A DNA stretch of 64,000 nucleotides from Planctomycetaceae bacterium (GTDB taxonomy: Bacteria; Planctomycetota; Planctomycetia; Planctomycetales; Planctomycetaceae), in assembly GCA_002726205.1 (NCBI GenBank), contig PBSL01000003.1, positions 52,050 through 116,049 of the forward strand, written 5' to 3'. Shown one piece after another: positions 26,738 through 36,510 of the stretch. Below the pieces are notes generated by a model, which was not told the DNA's origin, did no database searches, and worked only from the letters and a program-made list of their open reading frames with translations. Every line of letters begins with the position of its first letter. Position 1 is the first letter of the stretch. The translations under genes and the position numbers were made by a program.

Positions 26738-26776
26738 TCTTGGATTGATCAGGACGCACAATCACCACGAGACATC

Positions 26777-27631
26777 ATGAAATTCATCGACGCCCACTCG
26801 CACATCTGGACCCCCGACACGAAGAAATACCCGCTGGGTCCGGGTTACCGGCGATTCAACATGGACCCGCCGAGTTTCACCGCCGAGGAACTGCAGAAGG
26901 AAATGAAACCGGTCGGGGTCAACCGCGTCGTGCTGATCCAGATGTCCTTCTACGGGTACGACAACAGCTACATGCTCGACGCCATCCGCCGCTACCCGGG
27001 CTCGTTCAGTGGCGTGGCCGTGATCGATCAGGACCAGCCCCGGGTTGATCTCGAGATGCGGAAAATGAAAGGGCAGGGGGTCCGGGGCTTCCGGATCTAC
27101 CCGAAGAACCAGACCGTCGAACAATGGCTGGACGCCCCGAGCATGCACACGATGTGGAAGACCGGCGGGAAGGAAGACCTCGCGATGTGCTGCCTGATCG
27201 ACGCCGACGCCTTGCCGGCAATCGACCGGATGTGTCGCCGCTATCCCGACACGACAGTCGTGATCGATCACATCAGCCGCATCGGTGTCACCGGCGAGAT
27301 CAAGCCCGCCGAGGTCAAGGCGTTGACCGACCTGGCCCGACACAAGAACGTCCACGTCAAGATCTCGGCCTTCTACGCCCTCGGCAAGAAGAAACCCCCC
27401 TACCATGACCTCGCCGGCCTGATCCGGCAGATGCTGGATGCCTACGGCCCCAAGCGGCTGATGTGGGCCTCGGATGGTCCCTTCCAGGTCGTCAAGGGCC
27501 ACACCTACAAGGAGTCGATCGACTTGATCAAGTCGGGACTGGATTTTCTCGACGATAATGACCGCCGCTGGCTGCTGACCGGGACCGCCGAGCGGGTCTT
27601 CTTCAAGGGCTTCAAGAATCCCGCCCGCTGA
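26777..27631 (+). CDS. Amidohydrolase_2 (TIM-barrel metal-dependent hydrolase)
   Basis: The 284-residue protein begins MKFIDAHSHIW, placing the HxH metal ligands at residues 7 and 9. It continues with IDHISRIG and the late MWASDGPF segment that supplies the catalytic Asp in this superfamily. Members hydrolyse or decarboxylate small cyclic or carboxylated compounds. There is no signal peptide. It lies 39 bases after the symporter gene and 30 bases before the PLP enzyme, so it probably handles the imported compound. Confidence 0.87.
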   Translation: MKFIDAHSHIWTPDTKKYPLGPGYRRFNMDPPSFTAEELQKEMKPVGVNRVVLIQMSFYGYDNSYMLDAIRRYPGSFSGVAVIDQDQPRVDLEMRKMKGQGVRGFRIYPKNQTVEQWLDAPSMHTMWKTGGKEDLAMCCLIDADALPAIDRMCRRYPDTTVVIDHISRIGVTGEIKPAEVKALTDLARHKNVHVKISAFYALGKKKPPYHDLAGLIRQMLDAYGPKRLMWASDGPFQVVKGHTYKESIDLIKSGLDFLDDNDRRWLLTGTAERVFFKGFKNPAR

Positions 27632-27661
27632 CAGGCCGCCTCCTTTTTGCACGGAGCGTTC

Positions 27662-28771
27662 ATGAGCCTCACGATCAACGACGCCACCGGGATCATCTCG
27701 CCGGCACTGGTGGTCTTCCGCGACCAGTTGCTGGCCAACATCGAGCAGATGATCTCGATCGCCGGTGACCCGGCCCGCCTCAGGCCTCACTGCAAGACCC
27801 ACAAGACCCGCGAGGTGGTGCAGTTGCAGTTGGCACGAGGAATCACCCGGCACAAGTGCGCGACATTCGCCGAGGCGGAGATGCTCGTCGAGGCCGGCGT
27901 GCGGGACGTTTTCCTGGCTTACAACCAGGTTGGTCCCAACATCGCCCGCGCGGTCGCGTTTGTCGAAGCCTACCCCGACACCGTCTTTTCGGTCACCGCC
28001 GATCATCCCGATCCCGTCGCACAACTGGGAGCGGCAATGGCCACGGCCGGTCAGCGGATCGAGGTGCTGCTGGATGTCGATACGGGACAACACCGCACCG
28101 GGCTGACCGTTGGCGACGAGGCTCATCGGCTCTACCGGCTGATCGGCGACAGCGACGGCCTGGTGCCCGGCGGCCTGCATGTCTACGACGGCCACCAGCA
28201 CCAGGAGGACCGCGACGAGCGGCGGGCGGCGATCGATGCCGAGTGGGAGCGGGTGACCGCCTTTCGAGACGCGGTGGTCGCCGACGGGTTGCCGGTCCCG
28301 CGCATCGTCGCCGGGGGCACCGCGTCATTTCCGGTCTATGCCGAAAAGGATGATCCGTCGATCGAGCTCAGCCCCGGCACCTGTGTCTACAACGACGGGG
28401 GCTACGCCAGCTATTTCCCCGACCTGGTCTTTCCCCCGGCCGCGGCGGTGCTGACCCGCGTTGTCAGTCGTCCCACCCGCGATCGGATCACGCTGGACCT
28501 GGGTTACAAGGCTGTCGCCAGCGATCCGCCGATGGGCCAGCGGGTCCACTTTGCCGACCTGCCCGAGGCCGTCCAGGTCCTGCAAAACGAGGAGCACCTG
28601 GTACTGCAGACCGACCGGGCCGGGGACTACGCCCCCGGTGACTACCTGCTCGGCATCCCCTGGCATGTCTGTCCCACCTCGGCATTGCACAAGCAGGTCT
28701 ACGTCATCGACGACGGGGAACTGGTCGATCGCTGGGATGTCGCCAGCCGTGACCGGTGGATCACGATCTGA
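27662..28771 (+). CDS. D-threonine aldolase / D-serine dehydratase-like PLP enzyme
   Basis: The protein has 369 residues; GGAG precedes the ATG at 27662. The RPHCKTHKT motif at 41-49 holds the PLP-binding lysine (Lys45) of the alanine-racemase-type barrel of DSD1 and D-threonine aldolase. The C-terminal domain has HVYDGHQH and the metal-site pair in IPWHVCPTS, as in those enzymes. They cleave beta-hydroxy D-amino acids to glycine plus aldehyde, or dehydrate D-serine. The operon with a sodium symporter suggests catabolism of an imported D-amino acid or related 3-hydroxy acid. The exact substrate is not determined by sequence. Confidence 0.88.
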   Translation: MSLTINDATGIISPALVVFRDQLLANIEQMISIAGDPARLRPHCKTHKTREVVQLQLARGITRHKCATFAEAEMLVEAGVRDVFLAYNQVGPNIARAVAFVEAYPDTVFSVTADHPDPVAQLGAAMATAGQRIEVLLDVDTGQHRTGLTVGDEAHRLYRLIGDSDGLVPGGLHVYDGHQHQEDRDERRAAIDAEWERVTAFRDAVVADGLPVPRIVAGGTASFPVYAEKDDPSIELSPGTCVYNDGGYASYFPDLVFPPAAAVLTRVVSRPTRDRITLDLGYKAVASDPPMGQRVHFADLPEAVQVLQNEEHLVLQTDRAGDYAPGDYLLGIPWHVCPTSALHKQVYVIDDGELVDRWDVASRDRWITI

Positions 28772-28772
28772 G

Positions 28773-29666
28773 ATGAACGAACCGGCGTCCGCACGACTCT
28801 CTACCGGAATCCCCGCACTGGACGGGCTGCTTGATGGCGGCCTGCTGCCGGGATCGCTGACGGTCGTCGTCGGAGCCACCGGGATCGGCAAGACCCAGCT
28901 GGGCCTGTCCTTCGCCCAGGCCGGTCTCGACCAGGAAGGCCACCGCGGCGTGCTCTTCGACATGGCCAGCCGGGGTGACTCGCAGAACCACGCCGACTAC
29001 GCCTCGCGGCTGTTCGACTGGGAATTGACCGAGAAGCCCGCCGAGGATGCGGCGCTGCCCGAACATGTCTGGGATGCTGCACAGGCCCGTTTCGATTACA
29101 CCCACATCTTCCGCCAGAGTGGGCGGAGGGTCACCAAGAGTGATCTCGAACTGGACGACTGGAAGGAGTGGAAGGTCGAACTGTCGCGAAAACTGCAGCG
29201 GGCCATTTCGTTCTTTTACGGCAACTTCGTCCACGGGGTCCGTCGTTGCTTAGTCGACGGGGTTGAACCGGTCGATCGCGCCAGCGACAGCTGGCAACTG
29301 GATCTCTTCGAGTACATCTACCACCAGATCCTCAGGAAGGACCACGACTGGGTTGCGCGTGACCTGTTCCGTGAGCGGTTCCGGGCCAACGCCGAGCGGG
29401 TCGCCGAACACGCCTACGATCAGTCCGGCATCGGTTGCCTGCTGTTGTACACCTCTCACGAGGTGATGCTCGACGATCTGCTCGCGCGGCCGATCGAGAG
29501 TGGCGACCTGTTGAGCAATGCCAACACGATTCTGCTGATGGGCAAGACCCGCGCCGGCGGCACGATGGGTCGCGCGCTGCATGTCGCCAAGCACCGCGGC
29601 AGCGCGTGTGGTGACCAGATCGTGCCGTTTGAAATCACCGGCTCGGGACTGGTGCTGGACGCCTAG
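28773..29666 (+). CDS. KaiC-like RecA-fold ATPase
   Basis: The 297-residue protein has Walker A GATGIGKT at 34-41 and a Walker B-like strand ([10 protein letters not shown]), the layout of single-domain KaiC/RadA-type ATPases. A long charged helical insertion (about 85-215) separates the motifs. The start codon sits one base past the stop of the PLP gene, so it is in the same transcript. KaiC-like proteins act in timing, gene regulation or DNA repair; none of these obviously fits a catabolic operon, and the role here is open. Confidence 0.8.
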   Translation: MNEPASARLSTGIPALDGLLDGGLLPGSLTVVVGATGIGKTQLGLSFAQAGLDQEGHRGVLFDMASRGDSQNHADYASRLFDWELTEKPAEDAALPEHVWDAAQARFDYTHIFRQSGRRVTKSDLELDDWKEWKVELSRKLQRAISFFYGNFVHGVRRCLVDGVEPVDRASDSWQLDLFEYIYHQILRKDHDWVARDLFRERFRANAERVAEHAYDQSGIGCLLLYTSHEVMLDDLLARPIESGDLLSNANTILLMGKTRAGGTMGRALHVAKHRGSACGDQIVPFEITGSGLVLDA

Positions 29667-29682
29667 CAGGGCAGCAAAAGCC

Positions 29683-30729
29683 TCAGGCTTCCAGGCCGAT
29701 AATCTCGCGCAACAACACCGTGGCGTACACGCCCGGGGGCAGGGTGAAGCTGAACACTACGCCCCCGGTCGCCGGGGTCGCGGTGAGGTCAGTTGCCCTG
29801 ACCAGCAGCGGCCGACGTGTCCCGTGGGCGACCCGCGAGAACGGCTCGAACTGCTCGGCTGTCAACTTCCAGCGCTGCAGCCCCGCGGCATCCCACGCGG
29901 CCGGTTCCCCCTCGGGCTGTCGCATCTTCGGCCCGTGCATCGGGCCGGTCAAAGCCAGTTCCCCGGCCTCGAGCCGAGGCTGGTCGACGGCCGGATTCTC
30001 GCAGAGAAACAGGCCGCCCGAATCGGTCTTCTGCAGCACGTCACCGGTGAAGACCGTTGTCACACGGCCATCGCTGATCCGATTGCCCAGCACGGTGTTG
30101 AAGACCATCGACTGCGCTGCCGAGATGGCCAAGCGGATCAGGAACCGGCGGCGTTGCCGCGGCAGGTCGCCGGTGCGGAGCTGCCCCTTGAGCAGGTCGA
30201 GACCCTGCTTGGCCGTGTTGCCTTCACGGCCGAAGCGCTGGGGTCCGAAGTAGTTGGGGAACCCGCTTTCGCCCACACGCCGGGCCGCCTCACAGACCTC
30301 GTCCCGGATCGGCTTGGGAATGCCGCGGGCATGGATCGTGAACCGGTTGGCCGCCAGGTGACCGGTCTTCAGCTTGTTCTTGTGCCGGGTCGCCTCCAGG
30401 ACACGGATCGACTCGGTGTTGATCCGTTCGACACGTGCTTCGGCTTCAGCGGGAACCGAAACCCACTGGCGAGTGATCGCCCGGCGGTCTTTCATCCCGG
30501 CGGCACCGATGTCACGCTGCGAGACTTTCAGGCTGCGGGCCAGGTGATTGAGGAGTCCCTCGGCGGGGACGTCCCGTTTCTCGATCCACAAGAACAGGTG
30601 CTGCCCGTCTCCGGAGAGCGGGTAGGCGGGAATCTCCTCGACAAGGAAATCCTCGGGGTCTCGCTTCAGCGCGGCCTGGACCGACGGCGCGTCGGAATCC
30701 AGCCGGGGCAGGTAGGGCCAGGTCTGCAT
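29683..30729 (-). CDS. truD: tRNA pseudouridine synthase D
   Basis: TruD makes pseudouridine at position 13 of certain tRNAs. The 348-residue protein contains the catalytic Asp81 in GAAGMKDRRAITRQW and the later signature NYFGPQRFG, both characteristic. It also has the N-terminal DFLVEEIPAY segment of the family. It is convergent with the KaiC-like gene, leaving only 16 bases between them. Confidence 0.96.
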   Translation of the reverse strand: MQTWPYLPRLDSDAPSVQAALKRDPEDFLVEEIPAYPLSGDGQHLFLWIEKRDVPAEGLLNHLARSLKVSQRDIGAAGMKDRRAITRQWVSVPAEAEARVERINTESIRVLEATRHKNKLKTGHLAANRFTIHARGIPKPIRDEVCEAARRVGESGFPNYFGPQRFGREGNTAKQGLDLLKGQLRTGDLPRQRRRFLIRLAISAAQSMVFNTVLGNRISDGRVTTVFTGDVLQKTDSGGLFLCENPAVDQPRLEAGELALTGPMHGPKMRQPEGEPAAWDAAGLQRWKLTAEQFEPFSRVAHGTRRPLLVRATDLTATPATGGVVFSFTLPPGVYATVLLREIIGLEA

Positions 30730-30783
30730 TGTCTGTCGAACGATACCTTGTCGGGAAATGGACGATCCGGAAACGTGTTCGTC

Positions 30784-31731
30784 CTACGGGCGGATCCGGT
30801 ACGGCAGCGGCTCACCGGCCAGCCCCGCTTCCAGGTTTTCGATCGACATGTTCATCATCCGCTCCCGCGTCCGGTTCGACGCACTGCCAAGGTGCGGCAG
30901 GATGATCACGTTCTCGACAGCCAGCAACGGGTGATCACGAGGCAGCGGTTCGGGATCGGTCACGTCCAGGGCGGCACCGCGGATCTGCCCGGTCGTCAGG
31001 GCGGTGTACAACGCGTCGGTCTGGACCACCGGACCGCGGGCCATGTTCACCAGGAACGCCGACGGCTTCATCGTCTCGAACTCGGCTGGCCCGATCATCC
31101 CGGTCGTCTCGTCGGTCAGCGGGCAGTTGAGGGCCACGAAGTCGCTTTCGGCCAGCAACTCGTCCCGCGTCGCGTAACGCACCCCCAGCTCGGCCTCGGC
31201 CGCCTCGTCCCGGTTGCGATTGTGGTAGAGCACGGTCATCTCGAACCCGGCCGCGCGGCGAGCCACTTCCTTGCCAATTCGTCCCATGCCGATGATCCCC
31301 AGCGTGCTGCCGGTAATCTCCTGCCCGATCAGGATCGACGGATCGTAGTGCAGGAACTCGGGGCTGCGGGCGTAGCTGTCACCGATCCGCAGGTTGCGTC
31401 CGCTGGCCATCAACAGTGCCATGGTCATGTCGGCCGTCGCTGCATCGAGACAGCCGGGGGTGTTGCCCACCGGGATCCCCCGCGCCTCGGCCGCGACCAG
31501 GTCGATATGGTCCACACCAACCCCGTGGTTGCTGATCACCTTCAGCCGGGTCATCCGGTCCATCAGGTCCCCGTCGGCCGCCGGGTGCGCGTAGCTCAAG
31601 ATCGCCACCGAGCGGGTCACCGCGTCGGAACTCTCCGAGGTGTCCCAGTCCAGGATCTCGAAACGCTCGCCCAGCGCCTCGTGAAAGATCTTCGGGAGCC
31701 CATCGGCCATGATCGGAATGCGGTCGCCCAC
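30784..31731 (-). CDS. D-isomer specific 2-hydroxyacid dehydrogenase
   Basis: The 315-residue protein has the NAD-binding motif GIIGMGRIG, the catalytic Arg in NMARGPVV, the Asp/Glu in DVTDPEPLP, and the catalytic His in LPHLGSAS. Such enzymes interconvert 2-hydroxy and 2-keto acids; phosphoglycerate, glyoxylate and hydroxypyruvate are common substrates. It lacks the ACT domain of SerA, so a glyoxylate or hydroxypyruvate reductase-type role is more likely. It is divergent from the zinc alcohol dehydrogenase gene, 75 bases away. Confidence 0.93.
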   Translation of the reverse strand: MGDRIPIMADGLPKIFHEALGERFEILDWDTSESSDAVTRSVAILSYAHPAADGDLMDRMTRLKVISNHGVGVDHIDLVAAEARGIPVGNTPGCLDAATADMTMALLMASGRNLRIGDSYARSPEFLHYDPSILIGQEITGSTLGIIGMGRIGKEVARRAAGFEMTVLYHNRNRDEAAEAELGVRYATRDELLAESDFVALNCPLTDETTGMIGPAEFETMKPSAFLVNMARGPVVQTDALYTALTTGQIRGAALDVTDPEPLPRDHPLLAVENVIILPHLGSASNRTRERMMNMSIENLEAGLAGEPLPYRIRP

Positions 31732-31806
31732 CGTCGTGTTTCTCCTGTTGCTGGCCCGCCCGGCCTGGCGTGACAGTCGGCAGGCGGGGTGCCATCATAG
31801 CCAACG

Positions 31807-32853
31807 ATGACCAACAAGACGATCACGCTCGAAGAACCCGGACGGTTCGTGCTGGGAGAGACCCCGGCACCCGCCTCGCCGGGACCGGGTGACGTCCTGG
31901 TCGGCGTGCGAAGAATCGGAATCTGCGGCACCGACCTGCACGCCTTCCGGGGACAGCAGCCCTACTTCAGCTACCCCCGCGTGCTGGGTCACGAGCTGGG
32001 CGTGGAGGTCCTGGAGGTGGGGGAGGGTGTTGAGGGAATTTCGGTCGGTGATCGCTGCGCGGTCGAGCCGTACCTCAACTGCGGGAATTGCCGGGCCTGC
32101 CGCGCCGAACGGACCAACTGCTGCAGCTCGTTGAAGGTCCTGGGTGTCCACGTCGATGGCGGGATGCGACAGACGATCGTGGTGCCGGGCAACAAGTTGC
32201 ACCGCAGCGACCAGCTCTCACTCGAACAACTCGCCCTGGTCGAAACACTCGGCATCGGGGCGCACGCCGTCGATCGCAGCGGCGTGGCCGACGGCGAGGA
32301 CGTGCTGGTGATCGGGGCCGGCCCGATCGGCCTGGCCGTGACACAGTTCGCCCAGATCGCCGGTGGCCGTGTCACCGTGATCGACATCAACCCCCGCCGG
32401 CTGGCCTTCTGCCGCGACCTGTTCGGGGTCCGCCAGACGATCGTTTCCGGCGAGGACGGCCGCGAACCGGTCGAGCAGGTGACCGAGGCGTTTGGCGGTG
32501 AACTGCCGACGGCTGTCTTTGACGCCACGGGGTTCCCACCGTCGATGAACGCGGCGTTTGACCTGACCGGAAGCGGCGGACGACTGACGATGGTCAGCCT
32601 GGTCCAGGCCGACGTCACGTTCAACGACCCCGAGTTCCACCGCAAGGAACTGACGGTCCTGGCCACCCGCAACTCGACCGCAGCCGACTTCCGCCGGATT
32701 ATCTCGCTGATCGAATCAGGCGCCGCCGACACCACGCCCTGGATCACTCACCGTACCGGTTTCGACGGCATGATCGGTGAGTTCGAGAACTGGCTCGATC
32801 CAGGGTTCGGGGTGATCAAGGCGATCGTCGAGGTGGACCAGGGTCCTAGGTGA
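31807..32853 (+). CDS. Zinc-dependent alcohol/sugar dehydrogenase (MDR family)
   Basis: The 348-residue protein shows catalytic zinc ligands Cys40 (GICGTD) and His62 (GHELGVEV), the structural-zinc cluster near 92-106 (NCGNCRACRAERTNCC), and a Rossmann motif VIGAGPIGLAV. This is the threonine/sorbitol dehydrogenase-like layout, oxidising a secondary alcohol with NAD. The substrate is probably a sugar or polyol. It is convergent with the SMP-30 gene, with an 8-base overlap of the 3' ends. Confidence 0.92.
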   Translation: MTNKTITLEEPGRFVLGETPAPASPGPGDVLVGVRRIGICGTDLHAFRGQQPYFSYPRVLGHELGVEVLEVGEGVEGISVGDRCAVEPYLNCGNCRACRAERTNCCSSLKVLGVHVDGGMRQTIVVPGNKLHRSDQLSLEQLALVETLGIGAHAVDRSGVADGEDVLVIGAGPIGLAVTQFAQIAGGRVTVIDINPRRLAFCRDLFGVRQTIVSGEDGREPVEQVTEAFGGELPTAVFDATGFPPSMNAAFDLTGSGGRLTMVSLVQADVTFNDPEFHRKELTVLATRNSTAADFRRIISLIESGAADTTPWITHRTGFDGMIGEFENWLDPGFGVIKAIVEVDQGPR

Positions 32854-33994
32854 TGTGCGCCCCGATGGCCTCGGTGTAGAGAGCGTACAGCGACTGGCTG
32901 CCGGTCATGAACAACCGGTTCCGCTTGGTTCCGCCGAAGCAGACGTTCGAACAGATTTCCGGCAGCAGGATCTGGCCGATCCGGACCCCGTCGGGAGCGA
33001 AGACGTGCACGCCGTCGTAGCCGGCACCGACCCAGCCGGCACTGGCCCAGATGTTGCCGTCCTTGTCGGCCCGGATCCCGTCGGCGAAACCGGCCTTTTC
33101 CTCGCCATCGACTTCCAGTGCCATCGATGCGAACTGCCGGCCCTTCTTCAGCTTCTTGCCGTCCTCGATGTCCCAGACCTTGATGTTCTTCGGGGCATCG
33201 GGATAGTGGCTCGCCCCGGTGTCGGCCACGTAGAGCTTCTTGTAGTCGGGCGAGAAACACAGGCCGTTGGGCTTGAAGATCTCGTCGGTCAGCTTCGTGA
33301 TCCTGCCGGTCTTTGCGTCGATGCGGTAGACGGCTTCCTTCTGCAGGGGCTGCACGCTGCCGGTGTCGGCCTTGTGCCCCTCGTAGTTCATCAGGCTCCC
33401 GTAGCCGGGATCGGTGAACCAGACTGCCCCGTCGTCGGGATGGACGATGGCGTCGTTGGGAGCATTGAGCTCCTTGCCGTTGACCTTGTGAGCCAGCACG
33501 GTGATCGTGCCGTCGTACTCGTAGCGGACCACGCGGCGGTTGCCGTGCTCGCAGGCGATCTGCCGGCCGCGGAAGTCGAAGGTGTTGCCGTTGGAGTTGC
33601 CCGACGGGTGGCGAAAAACACTGACGTGTCCGTCCTCCTCCAGGTACCGCAACTGGACGTTGTTGGGGATGTCGCTCCAGAGCAGGTAACGGCCGACGCC
33701 GTTCCAGGCAGGCCCCTCGGCCCAGAGCATGTCCGGGTTGTGGTAGACGCGGCGGATGGCCGAGTTGCCGATTCTGTATTTCTTGAAGCGTTCGTCGAGC
33801 TCGACGATATCGGGATCGGGATACCGCACCGGTTGCGCCCCCTTGCCATAGCGGGAACGGCCCTTCGGCGAACTGGCTTTCTCTTGCGCCTGGGCGACGT
33901 GGGCACCGGCGGCGATCGCAGCGGCCGCGGCCAGAAAACTGCGTCGGGGCAACTGGCTGGTTGTGGTTTCGTCGGTCCTGGTGGTGTCGGTCAT
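32846..33994 (-). CDS. SMP-30/gluconolactonase-type protein, Tat-exported
   Basis: The 382-residue protein starts with a Tat signal (PRRSFLAAAAAIAAGAHVAQA). The ATG at 33994 is preferred because GAGGA lies at good distance upstream. It has SMP-30 family segments (GPAWNGVGRYLLWSDIPNN, FTDPGYGS, NGLCFSPDYKKLYVADTG) that supply the metal ligands of this six-bladed propeller. These enzymes open sugar lactones. It follows the lactonase gene by 70 bases on the same strand, so two lactone-hydrolysing proteins are encoded together. Confidence 0.9.
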   Translation of the reverse strand: MTDTTRTDETTTSQLPRRSFLAAAAAIAAGAHVAQAQEKASSPKGRSRYGKGAQPVRYPDPDIVELDERFKKYRIGNSAIRRVYHNPDMLWAEGPAWNGVGRYLLWSDIPNNVQLRYLEEDGHVSVFRHPSGNSNGNTFDFRGRQIACEHGNRRVVRYEYDGTITVLAHKVNGKELNAPNDAIVHPDDGAVWFTDPGYGSLMNYEGHKADTGSVQPLQKEAVYRIDAKTGRITKLTDEIFKPNGLCFSPDYKKLYVADTGASHYPDAPKNIKVWDIEDGKKLKKGRQFASMALEVDGEEKAGFADGIRADKDGNIWASAGWVGAGYDGVHVFAPDGVRIGQILLPEICSNVCFGGTKRNRLFMTGSQSLYALYTEAIGAHIT

Positions 33995-34064
33995 CGTGGT
34001 CATCCTCGTCGTGGGTTGTTCGTGTTGGTTGCCATGGCTGTTCACTCGTCGTTGCCTCTGGTCG

Positions 34065-35273
34065 TTACTTGCTCTTGCCGATCGCCAGCGTCCTGACGCA
34101 CACCGGCGACGGCACCGTGATCACGGTCCCCGTCGCGGTCAGCTTCCCGGATCGGCGATCGATCTTCAGGACGTGGATCGTGCCCGAATCCTGGTTCTCG
34201 GCAAGCAGGAACCGGCCGCCGGGAGCGAGTCCGAAGTTCCTGGGCGTCTTGCCGCCGGTGTCGTAGTTGCCGACGTAGGTCAGCTTCCCGGTCTTGCTGT
34301 TGATCCGGTAGCTGACGATCGTGTTGTGGCCGCGGTTGGACCCGAAGAGAAATCTGCCCCGGACACTCACCCGCACCTCTGCGGTGCTCATCCCCTTGCC
34401 GACCTTCTCGCCGGGCGGCAGGGTCGAGAGAGTCTGGATCTCGGTCAGCGTTCCGGCTTTTCCGTCCCAGGCAAAGGCGGTGACGGTCATGTTGATCTCG
34501 TTGATCACGTAGCCGAACTTGCCGTTGGGGTGGAACGAGAAGTGCCGGGGACCGGCACCGGGAACGACTTTTGTCCCGGTCGGCTTGTGCGGCACCAGGG
34601 CACCCTTGGACGAATCGAACCGGTAGACAAGGACCTGGTCCATCCCCAGGTCGGCGGCCACGGCAAAACGGCCGGAGGGATCGATATTGATTGAATGGGC
34701 GTGCGGTGCAGCCTGCCGCGGCTTGAGCAGGCTCGAACCCTCGTGTTGCCGGAAGGCCGTCGCCTCGCCGAGGCACCCATCCTGGTCCAGCGGCAGCCCG
34801 ATCACGCTGCCCCCGGTGTAGTTGGCCACCAGCACGTTTCTGCCCGACCCGTCAACGACCAGGTGGCACGGATGGGCTCCACGGGTCGGTTGCTGGTTCA
34901 TCAGTTCCAGCTTGCCGCTGTCGGGATCGATCGCAAAGGAACTGATTCCCCCGCTGTTCTTCTTGCCTTCCCACATCGCCGTCTCGTTGACCGCGTACAG
35001 GACCTTCCCGGTCGGGTGCAGCGCCACGAACGAGGGGCTTGGTGTGGCCGCCGCCAGGCTGACCTTGCCGGCAGTCCCCTTTTTCGTGTCGAAGGTGAAC
35101 TGGTAGATGCCCTTGCTCTTCCCGCTGGTGTAGGTGCCCACGTAAACGCGCACGGTCCGCGAAGCCTTCTGCCGGGATTTCTTTTTCCCGTCCGCGGCAA
35201 ACGCTGCACTGCAAAAGACGGCCACCAGCAACCCTCCGGCCACGAGAAAACGGCTCTTGGCAATCATCGTCAT
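34065..35273 (-). CDS. Secreted seven-bladed lactonase (6-phosphogluconolactonase-like)
   Basis: The 402-residue protein has a signal peptide (RFLVAGGLLVAVFCSAAFA) and the YbhE/Pgl-type propeller signature: VYVGTYTSGKSKGIYQF, ALHPTGKVLYAVNE and GAGPRHFSFHPNGKFGYVINE. The cytoplasmic E. coli homologue hydrolyses 6-phosphogluconolactone; a secreted form more likely acts on free sugar lactones. GAGGAAG seven bases before the ATG fixes the start. It is divergent from the Sec-containing thioredoxin-like gene. Confidence 0.9.
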   Translation of the reverse strand: MTMIAKSRFLVAGGLLVAVFCSAAFAADGKKKSRQKASRTVRVYVGTYTSGKSKGIYQFTFDTKKGTAGKVSLAAATPSPSFVALHPTGKVLYAVNETAMWEGKKNSGGISSFAIDPDSGKLELMNQQPTRGAHPCHLVVDGSGRNVLVANYTGGSVIGLPLDQDGCLGEATAFRQHEGSSLLKPRQAAPHAHSINIDPSGRFAVAADLGMDQVLVYRFDSSKGALVPHKPTGTKVVPGAGPRHFSFHPNGKFGYVINEINMTVTAFAWDGKAGTLTEIQTLSTLPPGEKVGKGMSTAEVRVSVRGRFLFGSNRGHNTIVSYRINSKTGKLTYVGNYDTGGKTPRNFGLAPGGRFLLAENQDSGTIHVLKIDRRSGKLTATGTVITVPSPVCVRTLAIGKSK

Positions 35274-35395
35274 GTTGTCTTCCTCACGGTGTCATCACCG
35301 CCCGACCGTCATCGACAACCAAATCGCTGCCGGCCGGTCACCGGGTCGAACATCGACCGGGGCGGGATCGATGATTGTCGGACAACAACCGGCGA

Positions 35396-35425
35396 TTCTC
35401 AAGCAGGGGACCCGCGCGATACAAT
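35396..35425 (+). promoter_or_regulatory. Sigma70-like promoter for the thioredoxin-like selenogene
   Basis: TTCTCA (35396-35401) and TACAAT (35420-35425) are 18 bases apart and lie 35 bases before the ATG at 35461. A functional promoter supports an expressed gene despite the internal TGA. Confidence 0.5.
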
Positions 35426-35460
35426 ATTTCTTGTCGAACAACTCCTTGGGAACCGGCCTC

Positions 35461-36483
35461 ATGACACCCCTCCGTGCCCACCTGGCCCTGCTCGCCGCCA
35501 TCCTGGCGACCGCCGGGCTGATCCCGACCGAGGCCGTGGCCCAGCAAGGCGACTCGCCGGCCGGCTTCCGCTTTCCCGCCCATCCGGCTTCGTGGATCAA
35601 CTCGCGACCCTTCACCCGCGAGCAGCTCCAGAACAAGGCCGCCGTGATGGTCTTTTTCGAGGAAGGGTGACCTCGCTGCTCGGGCATGTGGCCCGGTTTG
35701 CAGGCGGTCGCCAGCAAGTACCAAGACAAACCCGTCCTGTTTCTCGCCGTCAATTCCGGATCGGCCCGGCCCTTGCTGCAGGCCTATCTCCGCAAGAATC
35801 GCATCCGCTGGCCGGCGATCGCCGACCAGGACCGGTCGTTCGAAAAGAGCTGCGGGGTGCCGATGATCAGCCTCAAGAACATCTGCCAGGTCCGTATCCT
35901 GAAACCCGACGGCAAGCTGGTCGCCACCAGTGCGACCCGCCTGGAAACGTCACTGACCAGCGCCCTGGCCAAGGCCAAGTGGAACGTCGATCCGACCGGG
36001 ATCCCTGCCGGGCTCAGGACGGCATGGTTCCAGGTCGAATTCGGCAACTTTGCGCAGGCGGCGGTTGCCATCAAGAAAGCCGCCAACTCGCGGAAGACCG
36101 AGACCAAGCAGGCCGGGACAAAGTTGCGGGACCATGTCACCGGCAAGATGACCGCGCAGCTGGAAGCGGCAAAGAAAGCCGAGGCGGATGGAAAGACGTG
36201 GGAGGCCTATCGCGGCTATTCCAATGCGACGGTGCGATACAAGGGCTACGGTCTGCCCAAGGATCTCTCGACGACCGTCCGTCGCCTGGCAGTCGATCCG
36301 GCGGTCAAGCAGGAAGTCAGCGCATTGAAGATCCTGGCCGCCGCCCGCAGGAAACTGGGAGGCAAGTCCGTCTCGGGCCGCAAGAGCGGCCTGCGAACAC
36401 TCCAGCGGCTCGCCGACAAGCAGCCCGACAGCCAGGCCGGACAGGAAGCGCAACGACTGCTCGACCAGTTCAACAGCCCCTGA
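35461..36483 (+). CDS. Putative secreted thioredoxin-like selenoprotein, in-frame TGA at residue 70 (U-P-R-C)
   Basis: The read-through product has 340 residues; the TGA is at 35668-35670. A signal peptide (residues 1-27) precedes a thioredoxin-like domain at about 50-165: strand AAVMVFFEEG, then U-P-R-C, helix SGMWPGLQAVASKYQDK, strand VLFLAVNSG, and a cis-Pro-type loop (CGVPMISLKN). The TGA falls exactly on the first Cys of the CxxC active site, and 270 codons of good protein follow. The C-terminal part, about 170-340, is helical repeat-like. Sec in place of Cys is known in thioredoxin-fold enzymes. A sequencing error at one base is the main alternative. Confidence 0.8.
35676..35703 (+). 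promoter_or_regulatory. Candidate bacterial SECIS hairpin
   Basis: CTGC (35676-35679) pairs with GCAG (35700-35703), and CGGGC (35681-35685) pairs with GCCCG (35691-35695), leaving an AUGUG apical loop that starts 15 bases after the UGA. The loop carries the GU expected near its start in bacterial SECIS elements. Confidence 0.5.
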
Positions 36484-36510
36484 TCACGGGCCGGGCAATC
36501 CCGATGCCGG

